From NCBI GenBank assembly GCA_009667805.1, contig CM019075.1, forward strand, positions 17,662,376-17,726,375: 64,000 bases of DNA, written 5' to 3'. Numbering within the stretch: the first letter of the stretch is position 1; every line of letters begins with the position of its first letter. The DNA comes from Leptobrachium leishanense (taxonomy: Eukaryota; Chordata; Amphibia; Anura; Megophryidae). Below the pieces are notes generated by a model that saw nothing but the letters and a program-made list of their open reading frames with translations, was not told the DNA's origin and did no database searches. Positions 45,546 through 56,970 of this stretch are shown here, piece after piece. The position numbers and the translations under genes were made by a program.

Positions 45546-46090
45546 ATGTGACGAATCACCAATGGGAGCAACCTAGATACACAAACAGAAGGACATCGTG
45601 TGATACAATTTATACTAAGTATACACCACAGGCCCTTTTAAGATGCAAGCGTATCATGTATCAAGATGTTACCCTTCCAACCAATCAGCCTTCGTCAGCG
45701 TCGACAGGTGTCTGGATACACAGGTCTCTGATACTTCGTAAGCACTCCGGGACCGTTCAGATAGTCCTCCCATCCATTTCTTTTGTTTCCTCAGAGCACG
45801 CAGGGGCTTCAGAATCCAGACGTTCCTAAAGCTATTCTACACAATTCATGCTCCCACTTAACTCGCTTAGGAACCGCAAATTGTGCACCACTATGGACTT
45901 GCACACTGTACGTACGCAGATTCATTAGTGCCTCAACAGCGCCCCCAGCCCCCAGTGTCGCTGCTGTTGCAGTAGGCTCTATTATAATATATATGTATCC
46001 ACATATATCCTAATTCCAATATATTGCCTAATTTTAAATGTTTTATGCTGGGGGTTATTCATAATATTTAAGTGGTTGATTAGTAGGCAT
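45546..46090. other. No gene recognised
   Basis: The sequence from TGTGACGAATCACC (45549) to about 46000 has the look of a dispersed repeat or LTR remnant, but I cannot find a partner end. No coding or RNA feature is supported. Confidence 0.35.
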
Positions 46091-46530
46091 ACTGACGTCA
46101 CCCTCTCTGAGACCACCCAGTGTAGCAAGCATATTTTGGGATGTAACAACACAGCAGTGAGGGGGCAGTTAGTTCATGTTTTGCAGTGTAATAACACAGC
46201 AGGTGGACCATGTTTTGCTTTGTACTAAAACAGCAGGCAGTCTATGTTTGGTGGTGTAATAACGCAGTAGGCAGTCCCTGTTTTGGGGAGTAATAACACA
46301 GCGGTTACTCCATGTTTGGGTTGTAATAACACATCAGGCAGACTATATTTGGTGGTCTAATAATACAGTAGGTAGACCGTGTTCTGGGGTGTAATAATAC
46401 AGTAGGTAGTACATGTTTTGAGGTGTAATAACACAGCAGTTACTCCATGTTTGGGTTGTAATAACACAGCAGGCAGTCTATGTCTGGTGGTGTAATAATA
46501 CAGTAGGTAGACCGTGTTCTGGGGTGTAAT
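46091..46530. repeat. 31-34 bp minisatellite, left part
   Basis: Degenerate units of GGGGTGTAATAACACAGCAG plus GTAGTCCATGTTTT. It is cut at about 46530 by a LINE; one partial unit lies at 49276-49286, and the array resumes at 62652 after the Ty3/gypsy element. The three parts were one array. Confidence 0.9.
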
Positions 46531-49030
46531 TATTGTTGCTGGATTCTACCACCCACCAAGTTCTCCAGTGCAATCCCTTTCTGACATAACCCAAATTCTT
46601 AGTAAATTAGTCGCTCAAAACCAAAAAAGCGAACTGCTAGTCCTGGGTGACTTTAATGTTGATTGGCTGAATCCTAAAAACAATAAACACTGCTCACTGT
46701 TTAAGGCTTTGCAGCTAACACAATTAATCTCCTCCCCCACTTGCATTAATATGAAAAGCCCTAACCACACCTTGCTGGACTGGATTCTCTCCTCATGTCC
46801 TGATCGAATACAGGAGGCAGGCGTTCTCGCTAACAGTTTCAGTGATCACTGCCTAGTGTACTGTGTGCGCAAAATAAGGGCCACAAAATGTCCACCAAAG
46901 GTAATAATCACCAGGTCTTTCAAGAAATTTAATCTTGAATCCTTAGTAAATGATCTCAAACTGCTCCCATGGTACAGACTAAACCTAATCCCAGACCTGG
47001 ACTGTGCAATTGAATACTTTCAAGCCGAGCTCCTGAAAGTCTGGAACACCCATACCCCACTGCGCAAAGTGCGAGTAAAAGGGGCCCATCTCCCCTGGGT
47101 TACAGCTGACCTCACGCATATGTACCAGTTTAGAGACTCCCTGTGGTCAAAGTTCAAGAGTACTGGATCCATGAACGATCACTGTGAATACCGAAAATGC
47201 CGGAATGAATGCACAAAACAAACAAAAATGGCTAAAGCCCAATACTTCAATGAAAATTTAAACAATAACATATCAAACCCCAGAAATTTTTGGAAAACCA
47301 TAAGTAACATACAAGTACCCCCGTCCACTCCAACCGGCTGCTTTAAAAGTAAACAACCAAACTGTACAACACCCCCTAGATGTAGCAAATGCTTTTAATA
47401 ATTATTTTGTTGGATGCGCCACCACCCTGATTGCTAAGCTAGGAAATGACACGCAATCAGAAAGGCCGCACGCAGGTCAGGCCCACCAACAGTGCAAAGA
47501 CCCGGTAACCAGAGAAATTCAGTTTTAGACCAGTGCCTGTCAGTGCCATCACTAAACTTCTCCATAACCAAAAAATGAAATACCAGTCTGGACCCGATCA
47601 AATCCCAGCAATGCTGCTGAAAATCAGTGCACCAGCAATTGCAAAACCTGTCGCAACCCTGATTAATGAATCACTGGCGACTGGATACATACCCAAACTC
47701 TGGAAGACTGCAAGGGTACCTATCCATAAAAGTGGAGACAATACTTTGGTATCCAACTACCGCCCTATATCACTGCTCCCTGTAATGTCAAAAATTCTGG
47801 AAAAATGTGTCTACACTCAATTACGTGATTATTATAAGTATCAGAACTATTTAACCCCAGATCAATCAGGCTTTCGTCCAAACCATTCAACTACAACCGC
47901 CCTTTTAAAAGTTTGTAATGATATCCAAGCGGGCATGGAACAAGGAAATCTAACTGGAGCCATTTTCCCTGATTTTGCCAAGGCTTTTGACACAGTAGAC
48001 CATGGCATCCTGTTACAAAAACTTAAAAACTCTGGTATTGGTGATAGTACGTTAACCTGGTTCCAATCATATGTGTCTGATAGGTCTCAATTTGTGTCCA
48101 TTTCTGACAGCACTTCCCTCCCCTCCCAGTCACGTGCGGTGTACCCAAGGCTCGATACTTGGCCCCCTGCTATTCACAATATTCATAAACGATCTGTCCA
48201 ATGTCTGCAAAGCTTCAACTGTACACATGTACGCAGACGACACTGTAATCTATACCAGCAAACCAAATCTCCCACAGCTGGAGGCAGTGCTGCAAGAACA
48301 ATTCACAGAGGTAGAAAAGTGGATCGCAGATAAAAACTTTTTCTAAATACTGACAAAACTGTTACAATGCTCTTTGGAACCGCACCTAAACTACACAAAT
48401 TGCAAACACCCCATCTATGTGTTGGGACAAAATCAAATGGCACGCTGACCACAGTCACTTCTCTCAAATACCTAGGTATGTGGTTAGACCCAAATCTATC
48501 TTTTGCCCCCACATCTAAAAACTCTCATCTAAACTCTACCTCAAACTAGGTGCCCTGTACAGAAACAAATCCTGCCTGAGCCCCACGGTAAGAAAGCAGA
48601 TTGTACAACAAATGCTTATGCCAGCCATTGAACCGGAGATGTAGTGTATGCAGCCGCCGCAACACACAACCTCCAGAACTTACTACATTGTATATAACTC
48701 ATTCTGTGCTTTGTGCTACAATGTAACTACATGACACACCATTGTGACATGTTAAAAGAACTAAACTGCCATCACTGGACTCTAGACGCACCCTTCACCT
48801 TTCCAACCTGGTGTTTAAGAGCTTTTCTGGGAAGCTACCACCCTACCTGAATATGCTGCTTCCCGGCAGTTCCCTCATCCTATAACCTCAGATCCAGGAC
48901 CAGCACCTTACTTGCAATACCACAATACAAAAAGAAAGTGGCTCGATCCTCATTTTCCTACAGAGCACCGCAAATATGGAATAACCTCCCAGACACCGTC
49001 AAATCTTCCCCCAGTCTAAAGTCCCTTAAG
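46531..49030 (+). pseudogene. LINE endonuclease-reverse transcriptase, frameshifted
   Basis: The endonuclease nicks target DNA and the reverse transcriptase copies the LINE RNA from the nick. Visible in order: the end of an AP-like endonuclease (LLVLGDFNVDWL and SDHCLVYC, about 46630-46870); a linker with W-rich segments to about 47398, where the frame breaks; the reverse transcriptase from 47533 with VSNYRPISLLPVMSKILEKC, SGFRPNHSTTTALLK and FAKAFDTVDHGILLQKL; a frameshift near 48140; then CTQGSILGPLLFTIFINDL and MYADDTVIY (about 48226). A C-terminal region with more breaks continues to about 49030. No intact ORF is left. Confidence 0.9.
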
Positions 49031-49275
49031 ACTTTCCTATTAACATACCTCAATACAAAATGCACCTGTAAACATGTAACATAATGACTTTATTTCCTAC
49101 ATATTTATTTTTTTGTTAATCTGTATATTTGGTCTTGTGTTATTATCTTGCATTTTACTATTTTGTATTTCTGTAACCACTCATTGTTCTCGAACCCAGG
49201 ACATACTTGAAAACTAGAGAAATCTCAATGTATCCTTCCTGATAAAATCCTTTATAAATAAATAAATAAATAATA
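46531..49275 (+). mobile_element. LINE of a second family, 5'-truncated
   Basis: A 2.7-kb insertion in the minisatellite begins within an endonuclease domain and ends in a 3' tail AGGACATACTTGAAAACTAG, then ATGTATCCTTCCTGATAAAA and (AAAT)n-like repeats. TAAT occurs at both junctions, possibly as the target duplication or from the (ATAA)n tail. The 3' tail is shared with the SINE at 19575-19779. Domain order (endonuclease then reverse transcriptase, with a C-terminal extension) fits the jockey/CR1/L2/Rex1 group; I cannot name the clade safely. Confidence 0.88.
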
Positions 49276-49286
49276 CAGTAGGTATG

Positions 49287-50206
49287 TGTAGCGCTCACTC
49301 CCGGAGGAGCCGCTGAATTAACCTCGGGTTAGTCTCACCGCGCTAGGGAATAAATATACACCAGCACTGTTGTGGATTTTTATAGATTATATTCTTTACT
49401 GATCCCAATAAAGAAGCATATATAATGTGGATACGGTATTTGAACGACAGGATTTCGTTATGCGGGAAAAACACACGGCGGCAAAAGAAAAGTTTAACCC
49501 CTTTAGTTCTGGAGTGTAAGTCACGTGAATGTAAAGATGTATGTGTATTGTCTCGGGTACTGTATTCAACTGGCCAGTGAATGAAACAAAAAATCTTCGA
49601 CTAGTCACATTGGGGCCCTGTAGATTTAAACAATAATGCAGCGTGCGGTTCTTAGATTTGGAACTGCGGCCTGGGAGGCCTCTCACCCATCCGATAGACA
49701 ATCTGTTCAGCGCCCGGCCAAGGATGTCTCTCTGCTTATGCACTGGGACTCTGTGTCAACGGATCCGCTCCTTGCTTGTCTGATCTCCACACTGCGAACA
49801 ACGGTCTATCGCCTGCACTCCCAATGGATCATCGCGGTCTCCTAACTCGGGGTCCAGCCGGAACTAGATCGCTACTCCAACCTCTCAGCGGTGCGTAGGC
49901 AGGTCTCTGAAAGGTCACTGTCCCGATCTCCAGCACCAGTGAGGCAGCGCCTGCACTCCGGCCTGGTCACGATCCCTGGCAGTCTCACGAGCGTCCTCCA
50001 CCTTTCGCCACTCGGCTCACTCTGACTCTCCTCCGCACGAGGCTGCTGATCTCCTTCCTCTTCCTCCCACCCACTTCCTGTATTCCCGCAAAGCATGATG
50101 GAAATTGGAGTTCCGTTTATGTCCAATATAGTTCATATTGCCTCTGTCTCCCCCTGGTGGCCATAATAAGTAAATGCAGCAAACACAGTCTTTAAACAGC
50201 GCTACA
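49287..50206 (-). repeat. 3' LTR of the PNMA-like Ty3/gypsy element
   Basis: It runs from TGTAGCGCTCACTCCCGGAG to ACAGCGCTACA, with the inverted dinucleotide TG...CA ends of LTRs. It is 920 bp and collinear with the right LTR. Open frames in it (49396-49845) also occur in the right LTR and have no domain. Confidence 0.93.
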
Positions 50207-50220
50207 CTCCCCCCCCCCTT
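50207..50220 (-). other. Polypurine tract
   Basis: CTCCCCCCCCCCTT on the plus strand is a purine tract (AAGGGGGGGGGGAG) on the element's strand, directly upstream of its 3' LTR. It is the expected primer site for second-strand DNA synthesis. Confidence 0.85.
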
Positions 50221-50277
50221 GAACTCTTGGGTCTCTCCAAGGAAGTGTAACAGTTACATAATATTTCAGCATTTACA

Positions 50278-52163
50278 TTAGGCAATATATTTAGGCTCAG
50301 CAGCAAACATATAATGGGTCAGATATACATCCTCAAGTTGACTCATGCCCCTGACTACCTCAGCTAGCATAGCAGACACTTCAGGCAACCTTCCCACTGT
50401 TGTAACAGCCTCTTCAGTGCTATGTCCCGGTGAATCGTAGGTGAGTCTCTGAGGGGGTCGAATAGAACGTTTAGACTCTGGTTCAATCATCTGCTCTTCG
50501 GGTGGAAGTGCCACATGTACGGGCTCAACTCTCTCGTCCACAACTGGAGCAGACACCTCTTCTGAATATGAGCCTTCCAGTGAAGGCATAGAACTATAAT
50601 CTATGGACACATCTTCTGGAACTACAGGAATTTCCAAAGTCTCAGGAACTTCCAAACGGAATTCAGGAGCCTCAGGCCTCAGGTTACTTTCCCACCGTCC
50701 AGAAACTGGGATGACCTCTTCAGGCTCAGGTGAGCGCACCCAGTCCAGACAAAAACTTCCTTCCTCACTGTCTCCTTCACTTTCTTCAACAACCCGTGTC
50801 TGTTGAGACTGAGTAACAGGAATCGAGCGTGGAACAGGCGGGTTCGGCAAAGAAAGTTCGTCTCCAACTGGTATTCTTACAGCTTCTCTCAAAGGCAACA
50901 GATGATTTCGGTGCCATTTTTTTAGAGGCCCGGCCTTTCCATCCGGTCGGATTTGGTAAACTGGCAGACCCGGCAGTTGCTTGCAGACAAGGTAGACTTG
51001 AGAACTCCATCTATCCGTCAGCTAATGCCTTGCAGAAACACCCAAGTTCTTCAGCAAAACTCTATCACCGGGTTGTAGATCCTGTATACGAACTCTCAAG
51101 TCATAGTTTCGCTTATTCCTCTGTTCTCTGCTTCCTGAAGTCAAACGGGCCTGTTCAAACGCAGAAGCCAAATTTTTCCGAAGTCTATCCACATAATTTT
51201 TATGAGAGGCCACAGACGTCTGATCAAGAGATAGCCCAAATGCCAAATCAACAGGCAGTCGAGCTTCTCTTCCGAACATGAGACGGTAAGGTGAGTATCC
51301 AGTAGCGTCACTCTCCGTACTGTTGTACGCATGCACCAACGTAGCTATGTGACGACTCCAATTCTGCTTCTCTCTGTTTGACAGTGTCCCCAACATATTT
51401 AACAGCGTGCGATTAAATCTTTCTGGTTGGGCATCGCCTTGAGGGTGATATGGAGTAGTTCGGGTCTTCTGAATTCCTAACAGTTCCAGCAATTGCCCAA
51501 CAAGCTGACTCTCAAAGTCTCTGCCCTGATCCGAGTGGATTCTCCTTGGTAGGCCATAATGAACAAAAAACTTCTCCATTAAAACCTTTGCCACTGTAGG
51601 AGCACGTTGATCTTTAGTAGAGAACGCTTGGGCATAACGGGTGAAATGATCAGTCACTACTAGAATATTTCCCTGTCCACTAGTATCCGGCTCTAAGCAC
51701 AGGAAATCAATGCACACCAAATCCATAGGTCCTTGACTCGAGTTGTTCGAGTTGGTAGGGTCTTTCTCTGAATACACCTCAGACACGAATGGCAGTAACT
51801 TTCAACTTCAGATCTCATACAGGGCCAATAAAATCTGTCTCGCACCAGCTTAAAAATTCTCTCTGCACCCAAATGTCCATGGTCATCGTGTAATGATCTC
51901 AGCACACCCTCTCTGTGTTTGGTGGGAAGGAACAACTGTTGTGTCTCTTCAGCATTGTTCGAGGGGCCCCTTCGGTAGACCACCCCATTGAACATCTTCA
52001 ACCGTTCCCACTCTTTGTACACCAATCGGGCTCCTTCTGGGGAATTTGTCAGTAGAATTTCCCTTTGGTTCGCGTTTATAGCCTTCACTGTTAACGCAAT
52101 CAGGGGATCTCCAGCCTGATCGGCTCTCAGGTCCTGTTTCGAAAAAAGTAGGCACACTTTCAT
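50278..52163 (-). pseudogene. Integrase and C-terminal tail of the PNMA-like element
   Basis: On the minus strand the zinc-binding region has H..H..C..C spacing in HDDHGHLGAERIFKL and YCHSCLRC (about 51890-51800). After a frameshift near 51760 the catalytic core reads MDLVCIDFLCL (D), RRIHSDQGRDFES (D) and YHPQGDAQPERFNRTL (E), all three acidic residues present. A GPY/F-type module ending in KKWHRNHLLPL and an acidic, proline-rich tail (50898-50278, with RSIRPPQRLTYDSPG) complete it. The core frame of 254 codons is intact but separated from its neighbours by frameshifts. Confidence 0.9.
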
Positions 52164-52891
52164 CCCTCAGCTGTGTAGGATTACAATAAAACTCTGGAAC
52201 AGTCGCAGCCATAACTCCTATAGCTTCTGCTTCAACTACTCCCTTGACACGGCGCTCTGCCCCTTGACATAAGGCTTGCACCCCATCTGGAGTCAGCTGA
52301 GTCCATTCTGTAGTGTAGGGTCTTCTTGACAAAGCATCTGCATCTCGGTTATTCACTCCAGGACGATACTTAAGGCAGAACCGAAACCCTGACAGAGCGG
52401 CCAACCACCAATGTCCCGTTGCATCCAGCTTCGCAGTAGTAAGGACGTACTTAAGAGGATTGTTGTCAGTGTTTATCACAAACTCAGCCCCATACAGATA
52501 ATCTTTCAGCTTGTCTACTACCGCCCACTTCAAGGCTAGGAACTCTAATTTGTGGGTAGGATAGTTCTTCTCTGAAGGCGTAAGGCTTCGGCTCACATAC
52601 ACTACAGGCCTCAACAATCCACCATATTCCTGGTATAGGACTCCCCCTAGACCTTCTCTGCTGGCATCCACATGCAATTCGTATGGCTTATGAGGATCAG
52701 CGGAAGCCAGGACGGGAGCTCGAGTTAGACTCTCTTTCAACTTCATGAAGGCACTTTCACATTGATTAGTCCATTCTTCTTAGATGGATTCTCGAGCCTT
52801 CCTTTGCTCTTGAGCCGATGAACTTCGATCAGAAGCCTTGGAGAATTCTTCTTCCACGTCTTCCTTCTGTAGGAGCTTATTCAAGGGTTGA
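52164..52891 (-). pseudogene. RNase H and RT connection of the PNMA-like element
   Basis: RNase H removes RNA from the RNA-DNA hybrid. The frame from 52746 shows YELHVDASREGLGGVL (D), HKLEFLALKWAV (E), INTDNNPLKYVL (D) and NNRDADALSRR (D), the four catalytic residues. Upstream (52891-52747) the reverse transcriptase connection continues with an in-frame stop near 52780. It is separated from the rest of the reverse transcriptase by the hAT-like element at 52900-56962, which entered between them. Confidence 0.9.
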
Positions 52892-52899
52892 GCTATCTT

Positions 52900-55800
52900 C
52901 AGGGCAGCCATTAGAAATGATGGGGCCCCTTACTAAACCTCACGATGGGGCCCCCCAGGGCCCCCCCTCAACCTCTAACAGCTTTTCTCCCCCTTCAAAA
53001 AAAAAGGACATAACATAGCACCACAGCAATAAAACTCCCAGTAATGTGCAGTGTGTATTAGCTTATCACAGTATCCACAGCAATAAAACTCACAGTAATG
53101 AGCGGTGTGTCTGAACATATCACAGAGTCCACAGCAATAAATCTCACAGAAACGGGCTGTGTATGATGGCCTTTGGGTCTGGGGTCTGGGCCCTGGGTCT
53201 GGTCCCTGGGACTGGGCCTTGGGGTCTGGTCCTGAGGTCTGGGCCCTGAGGTCTGGTCCCTGGGGTCTAGCCTGGGCCCTGGTCTCTGGGTCTGGTCCCT
53301 GGGCCTTGGGGTCTGGGTCCTAGGGTCTGGGCCCTGGGTCTGGGCCTTGGGGTCTGGGCCCTAGGGTCTGGGGTCTGGCCCTGGGTCTGAGCCTTGGGGT
53401 CTGGGCCCTGGGTATGGGGTCTGGACCCTAGGGTCTGGCCCTGGGTCTGTATTTGGGCTTTGGGGTCTGGGCCTTGGGATCTGGGCCCTGGGTCTGGGCC
53501 CTGGGTTTGGCCTAGGGGTCTGGGCCCAGGGTCTGGGCCCTGGTTTGGGCCTAGGGGTCTGGGCCCTGGGTCTTAGGGTCTGGGCCCTAGGGTCTGGGCC
53601 CTGGGTTTGGGCCTAGGGGGTCTGGGCCCTGAGTCTGGGCCTTAGGGTCTGGGCCCTGGGTCTGGCCTTAGGGTCTGGGCCCTGGGTTTGGGCCTAGGGG
53701 GTCTGGGCCTTAGGGTCTGGGCCTAGGGGGTCTGGGCCCTGGGTATGGGGTCTGGACCCTAGGGTCTGGGCCTGGGTCTGTATTTGGGCTTTGGGGTCTG
53801 GGCCTTGGGGTCTGGGCCCTGGGTTTGGCCTAGGGGTCTGGGCCCAGGGTCTGGGCCCTGGGTTTGGGCCTAGGGGTCTGGGCCCTGGGTCTTAGGGTCT
53901 GGGCCCTAGGGTCTGAGCCCTGGGTTTGGGCCTAGGGGGTCTGGGCCCTGGGTCTGGGCCTTAGGGTCTGGCCCTGGGTCTGGCCTTAGGGTCTGGCCCT
54001 GGGTCTGGCCTTAGGGTCTGGGCCCTGGGTTTGGGCCTAGGGGGTCTGGGCCTTAGGGTCTGGGCCTAGGGGGTCTGGGCCCAGGGTCTGGGCCCAGGGT
54101 CTAGCCTTAGGGTCTGGGCCCTGGGTTTGGGCCTTGGGTCTGGGCCTTAGGGTCTGGGCCCTGGGTTTGGGCCTAGGGGGTCTGGGCCCACGGTCTGGGC
54201 CTCGGGTCTTGGCCCTGGGTCTGGGCCTTGGGTCCAGGGGTCTGGGCCCTGGGTCTGGGCCCTGGGTTTGGGCCTAGGGGGTCTGGGCCCAGGGCCCTAG
54301 TGTCTGGGCCCTGGGTCTGGGCCTTGGGTCCTGGGCCTTGGGGTCTGGGCCCTGGGTTTGGCCTAGGGGTCTGGGCCCAGGGTCTGGGCCCTGGGTTTGG
54401 GCCTAGGGGGTCTGGGCCTTAGGGTCTGGGCCTAGGGGGTCTGGGCCCTGGGTATGGGGTCTGGACCCTAGGGTCTGGGCTCTGGGTCTGTATTTGGGCT
54501 TTGGGGTCTGGGCCTTGGGGTCTGGGCCCTGGGTTTGGCCTAGGGGTCTGGGCCCAGGGTCTGGGCCCTGGGTTTGGGCCTAGGGGTCTGGGCCCTGGGT
54601 CTTAGGGTCTGGGCCCTAGGGTCTGAGCCCTGGGTTTGGGCCTAGGGGGTCTGGGCCCTGGTCTGGCCTTAGGTCTGGGCCCTGGGTCTGGCCTTAGGGT
54701 CTGGGCCCTGGGTTTGGGCCTAGGGGGTCTGGGCCTTAGGGTCTGGGCCTAGGGGTCTGGGCCCAGGGTCTGGGCCCAGGGTCTAGCCTTAGGGTCTGGG
54801 CCCTGGGTTTGGGCCTTGGGTCTGGGCCTTAGGGTCTGGGCCCTGGGTTTGGGCCTAGGGGGTCTGGGCCCACGGTCTGGGCCTTGGGTCTTGGCCCTGG
54901 GTCTGGGCCTTGGGTCCAGGGGTCTGGGCCCTGGGTCTGGGCCCTGGGTTTGGGCCTAGGGGGTCTGGGCCCAGGGCCCTAGTGTCTGGGCCCTGGGTCT
55001 GGGCCTTGGGTCTGGGTCCTGGGCCTTGGGGTCTGGGCCCTGGGTTTGGGCTTAGGGGTCTGGGCCCTGAGTCTGGGCCCTAGGGTCTGGGCCCTGGGCC
55101 CTAGGGTCTGGGTCCTGGGCCTTGGGGTCTGGGCCATGGGTTTGGGCCTAGGGGCCTGGGCCTTTGCCCTGGGTCTGGGCCATAGGGTCTGGGCCCTGGG
55201 TCTGGGCCCTGGGTTTGGGTCTTGGGGTCTGGGCCCTGGGCATTTGCCTTGGGTCTGGGCCCTGGGTCTGGGCCTTGGCCCTGGGCCTAGGGGTCTGGAC
55301 CCTGGGCCCTAGGGTCTGGGCCCTGGGTCTGGGCCTTGGGGTCTGGGCCCTGGGTCTGGGCCTTGGGGTCTGGGCCTTGGGGTCTGGGCCTAGAGGTCTG
55401 GGTCTGGGCCCTGGGTCTGAGCCTAGAGGTCTGGGCCTAGGGGTCTGGGCCTTGGGGTCTGGGTCCTGGGCCTTGGGGTCTGGGCCCTGGGTTTGGGCCT
55501 TGGGGTCTGGGCCCTGGGCATTTGCCTTGGGTCTGGGCCCTGGGTCTGGGCCTTGGCCCTGGGCCTAGGGGTCTGGACCCTGGGCCCTAGGGTCTGGGCC
55601 CTGGGTCTGGGCCTTGGGGTCTGGGCCCTGGGTCTGGGCCTTGGGGTCTGGGCCTTGAGGTCTGGGCCTAGAGGTCTGGGCCTAGAGGTCTGGGTCTGGG
55701 CCCTGGGTCTGAGCCTAGGGGTCTGGGCCTAGGGGTCTGGGCCTTGGGGTCTGGGTCCTGGGCCTTGGGGTCTGGGCCCTGGGTTTGGGCCTTGGGGTCT

Positions 55801-56962
55801 GGGCCTTGGGTCCTGGGTTTGGGCCTAGGGGTCTGGGCCCTGGGTCTTAGGGTCTGGGCCCTAGGGTCTGAGCCCTGGGTTTGGGCCTTGGGTCTGGGCC
55901 TTAGGGTCTGGGCCCTGGGTCTGGGCCTAGGTCTGGGCCCTGGGTTTGGGCCTAGGGGTCTGGGCCCTGGGTCTGGGCCTGGTCTGGGCCTGGGTTTGGG
56001 CCTAGGGGTCTGGGCCCTGGGTCTGGGTTTGGGCCTAGGGGGTCTGGGCCCAGGGTCTGGGCCCTAGTGTCTGGGTCTGGGCCTTGGGTCTGGGTCCTGG
56101 GCCTTGGGGTCTGGGCCCTGGGTTTGGGCTTAGGGGTCTGGGCCCTGGGTCTGGGCCTTGGGGTCTGGGCCCTGGGTGTGGGTCTAGGGGGTCTGGGCCC
56201 TGGGTTTGGGCCTAGGGGTCTGGGCCTTGGGGTCTGGGCCCTGGGTCTGGGCCTAAGGGTCTGGGCCCTGGGCCCTAGGGTCTGGGTCCTGGGCCATGGG
56301 TTTGGGCCTAGGGGTCTGGGCCCTGGGCCTTTGCCCTGGGTCTGGGCCATAGGGTCTGGGCCCTGGGTCTGGGCCTTTGGGTCTGGGCCCTGGGTCTGAG
56401 CCTAGAGGTCTGGGCCTAGGGGTCTGGGCCTTGGGGTCTGGGTCCTGGGCCCTGGGTTTGGGCCTAGGGGTCTGGGTCCTCGGTCTGGGCCCTGGGTCTT
56501 AGGGTCTGGGCCCTGGCTCACCACTCGCTGTCTTCTATCTTCTTTTCTTCTGTCTTCAGCTCTTCTTTTCTTCACCTTTTCTTTAATTTTCTTCTCTTCT
56601 TTTCTTCTGTCTTCTTCCAGGCCCCTCCAGCTCCGGCGCGCAGCTTCACTGAGTGGAGGGGCGGAGCCAAAGCAACGTGCTTGGGAGGCCCCTCACACGC
56701 TGCTTGGCTCCGCCCAGCCAGGAAGTGAAGCTGCCAGGAGCCGGAGGAGACACAGTGTCTCAGTCTCCTCCGGCTCCTGCAGCAGCAGCAGGGACACAGC
56801 TCCGGATTCGGACTCATCGAGTCCGATACCGGAGCTGTTAAAGGGCGACGCCGCTGCCGTCGGGGGCCCGGGATCCTCCCCCCAGGCCCCAGCGGCCCGG
56901 GCCCCCACCGGGCCCGGGCCCCTTACGGCAGTATTGGGCGTAATGCCCTGATGGCGGCCCTG
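52900..56962 (-). mobile_element. 4.1-kb hAT-like element (CAGGGC family, copy 2)
   Basis: The ends are CAGGGCAGCCATTAGAAATG and GATGGCGGCCCTG, flanked by a perfect 8-bp repeat GCTATCTT (52892-52899 and 56963-56970). Read on the minus strand it follows the element at 32766: the 41-nt hairpin (56797-56837), a purine-rich stretch (reverse of 56530-56630), a minisatellite, 60-bp subterminal units and the far end. Its minisatellite (53166-56516) is much shorter and differs in unit from that of its relative. No transposase is encoded. Confidence 0.93.
53166..56516. repeat. 3.35-kb minisatellite in the hAT-like element
   Basis: The core is GGGTCTGGGCCCTGG and GGGTCTGGGCCTAGG on the plus strand, in units of about 12-18 bp. 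It is related to, but distinct from, the reverse complement of the 18-bp unit at 33125-42640. Higher-order blocks recur, for example CTGTATTTGGGCTTTGGGG at about 53446, 53778 and 54488. Local open frames are repeat artefacts. Confidence 0.94.
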
Positions 56963-56970
56963 GCTATCTT

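Noticed and set aside
45546..46090. A solo LTR starting TGTGACGAATC
   Set aside because: No matching end, duplication or second copy could be found in the window.
53166..56516. Collagen-like or glycine-rich protein gene
   Set aside because: The glycine-rich frames come from a GGGTCTGGGCC minisatellite inside a hAT-like element with target duplications.
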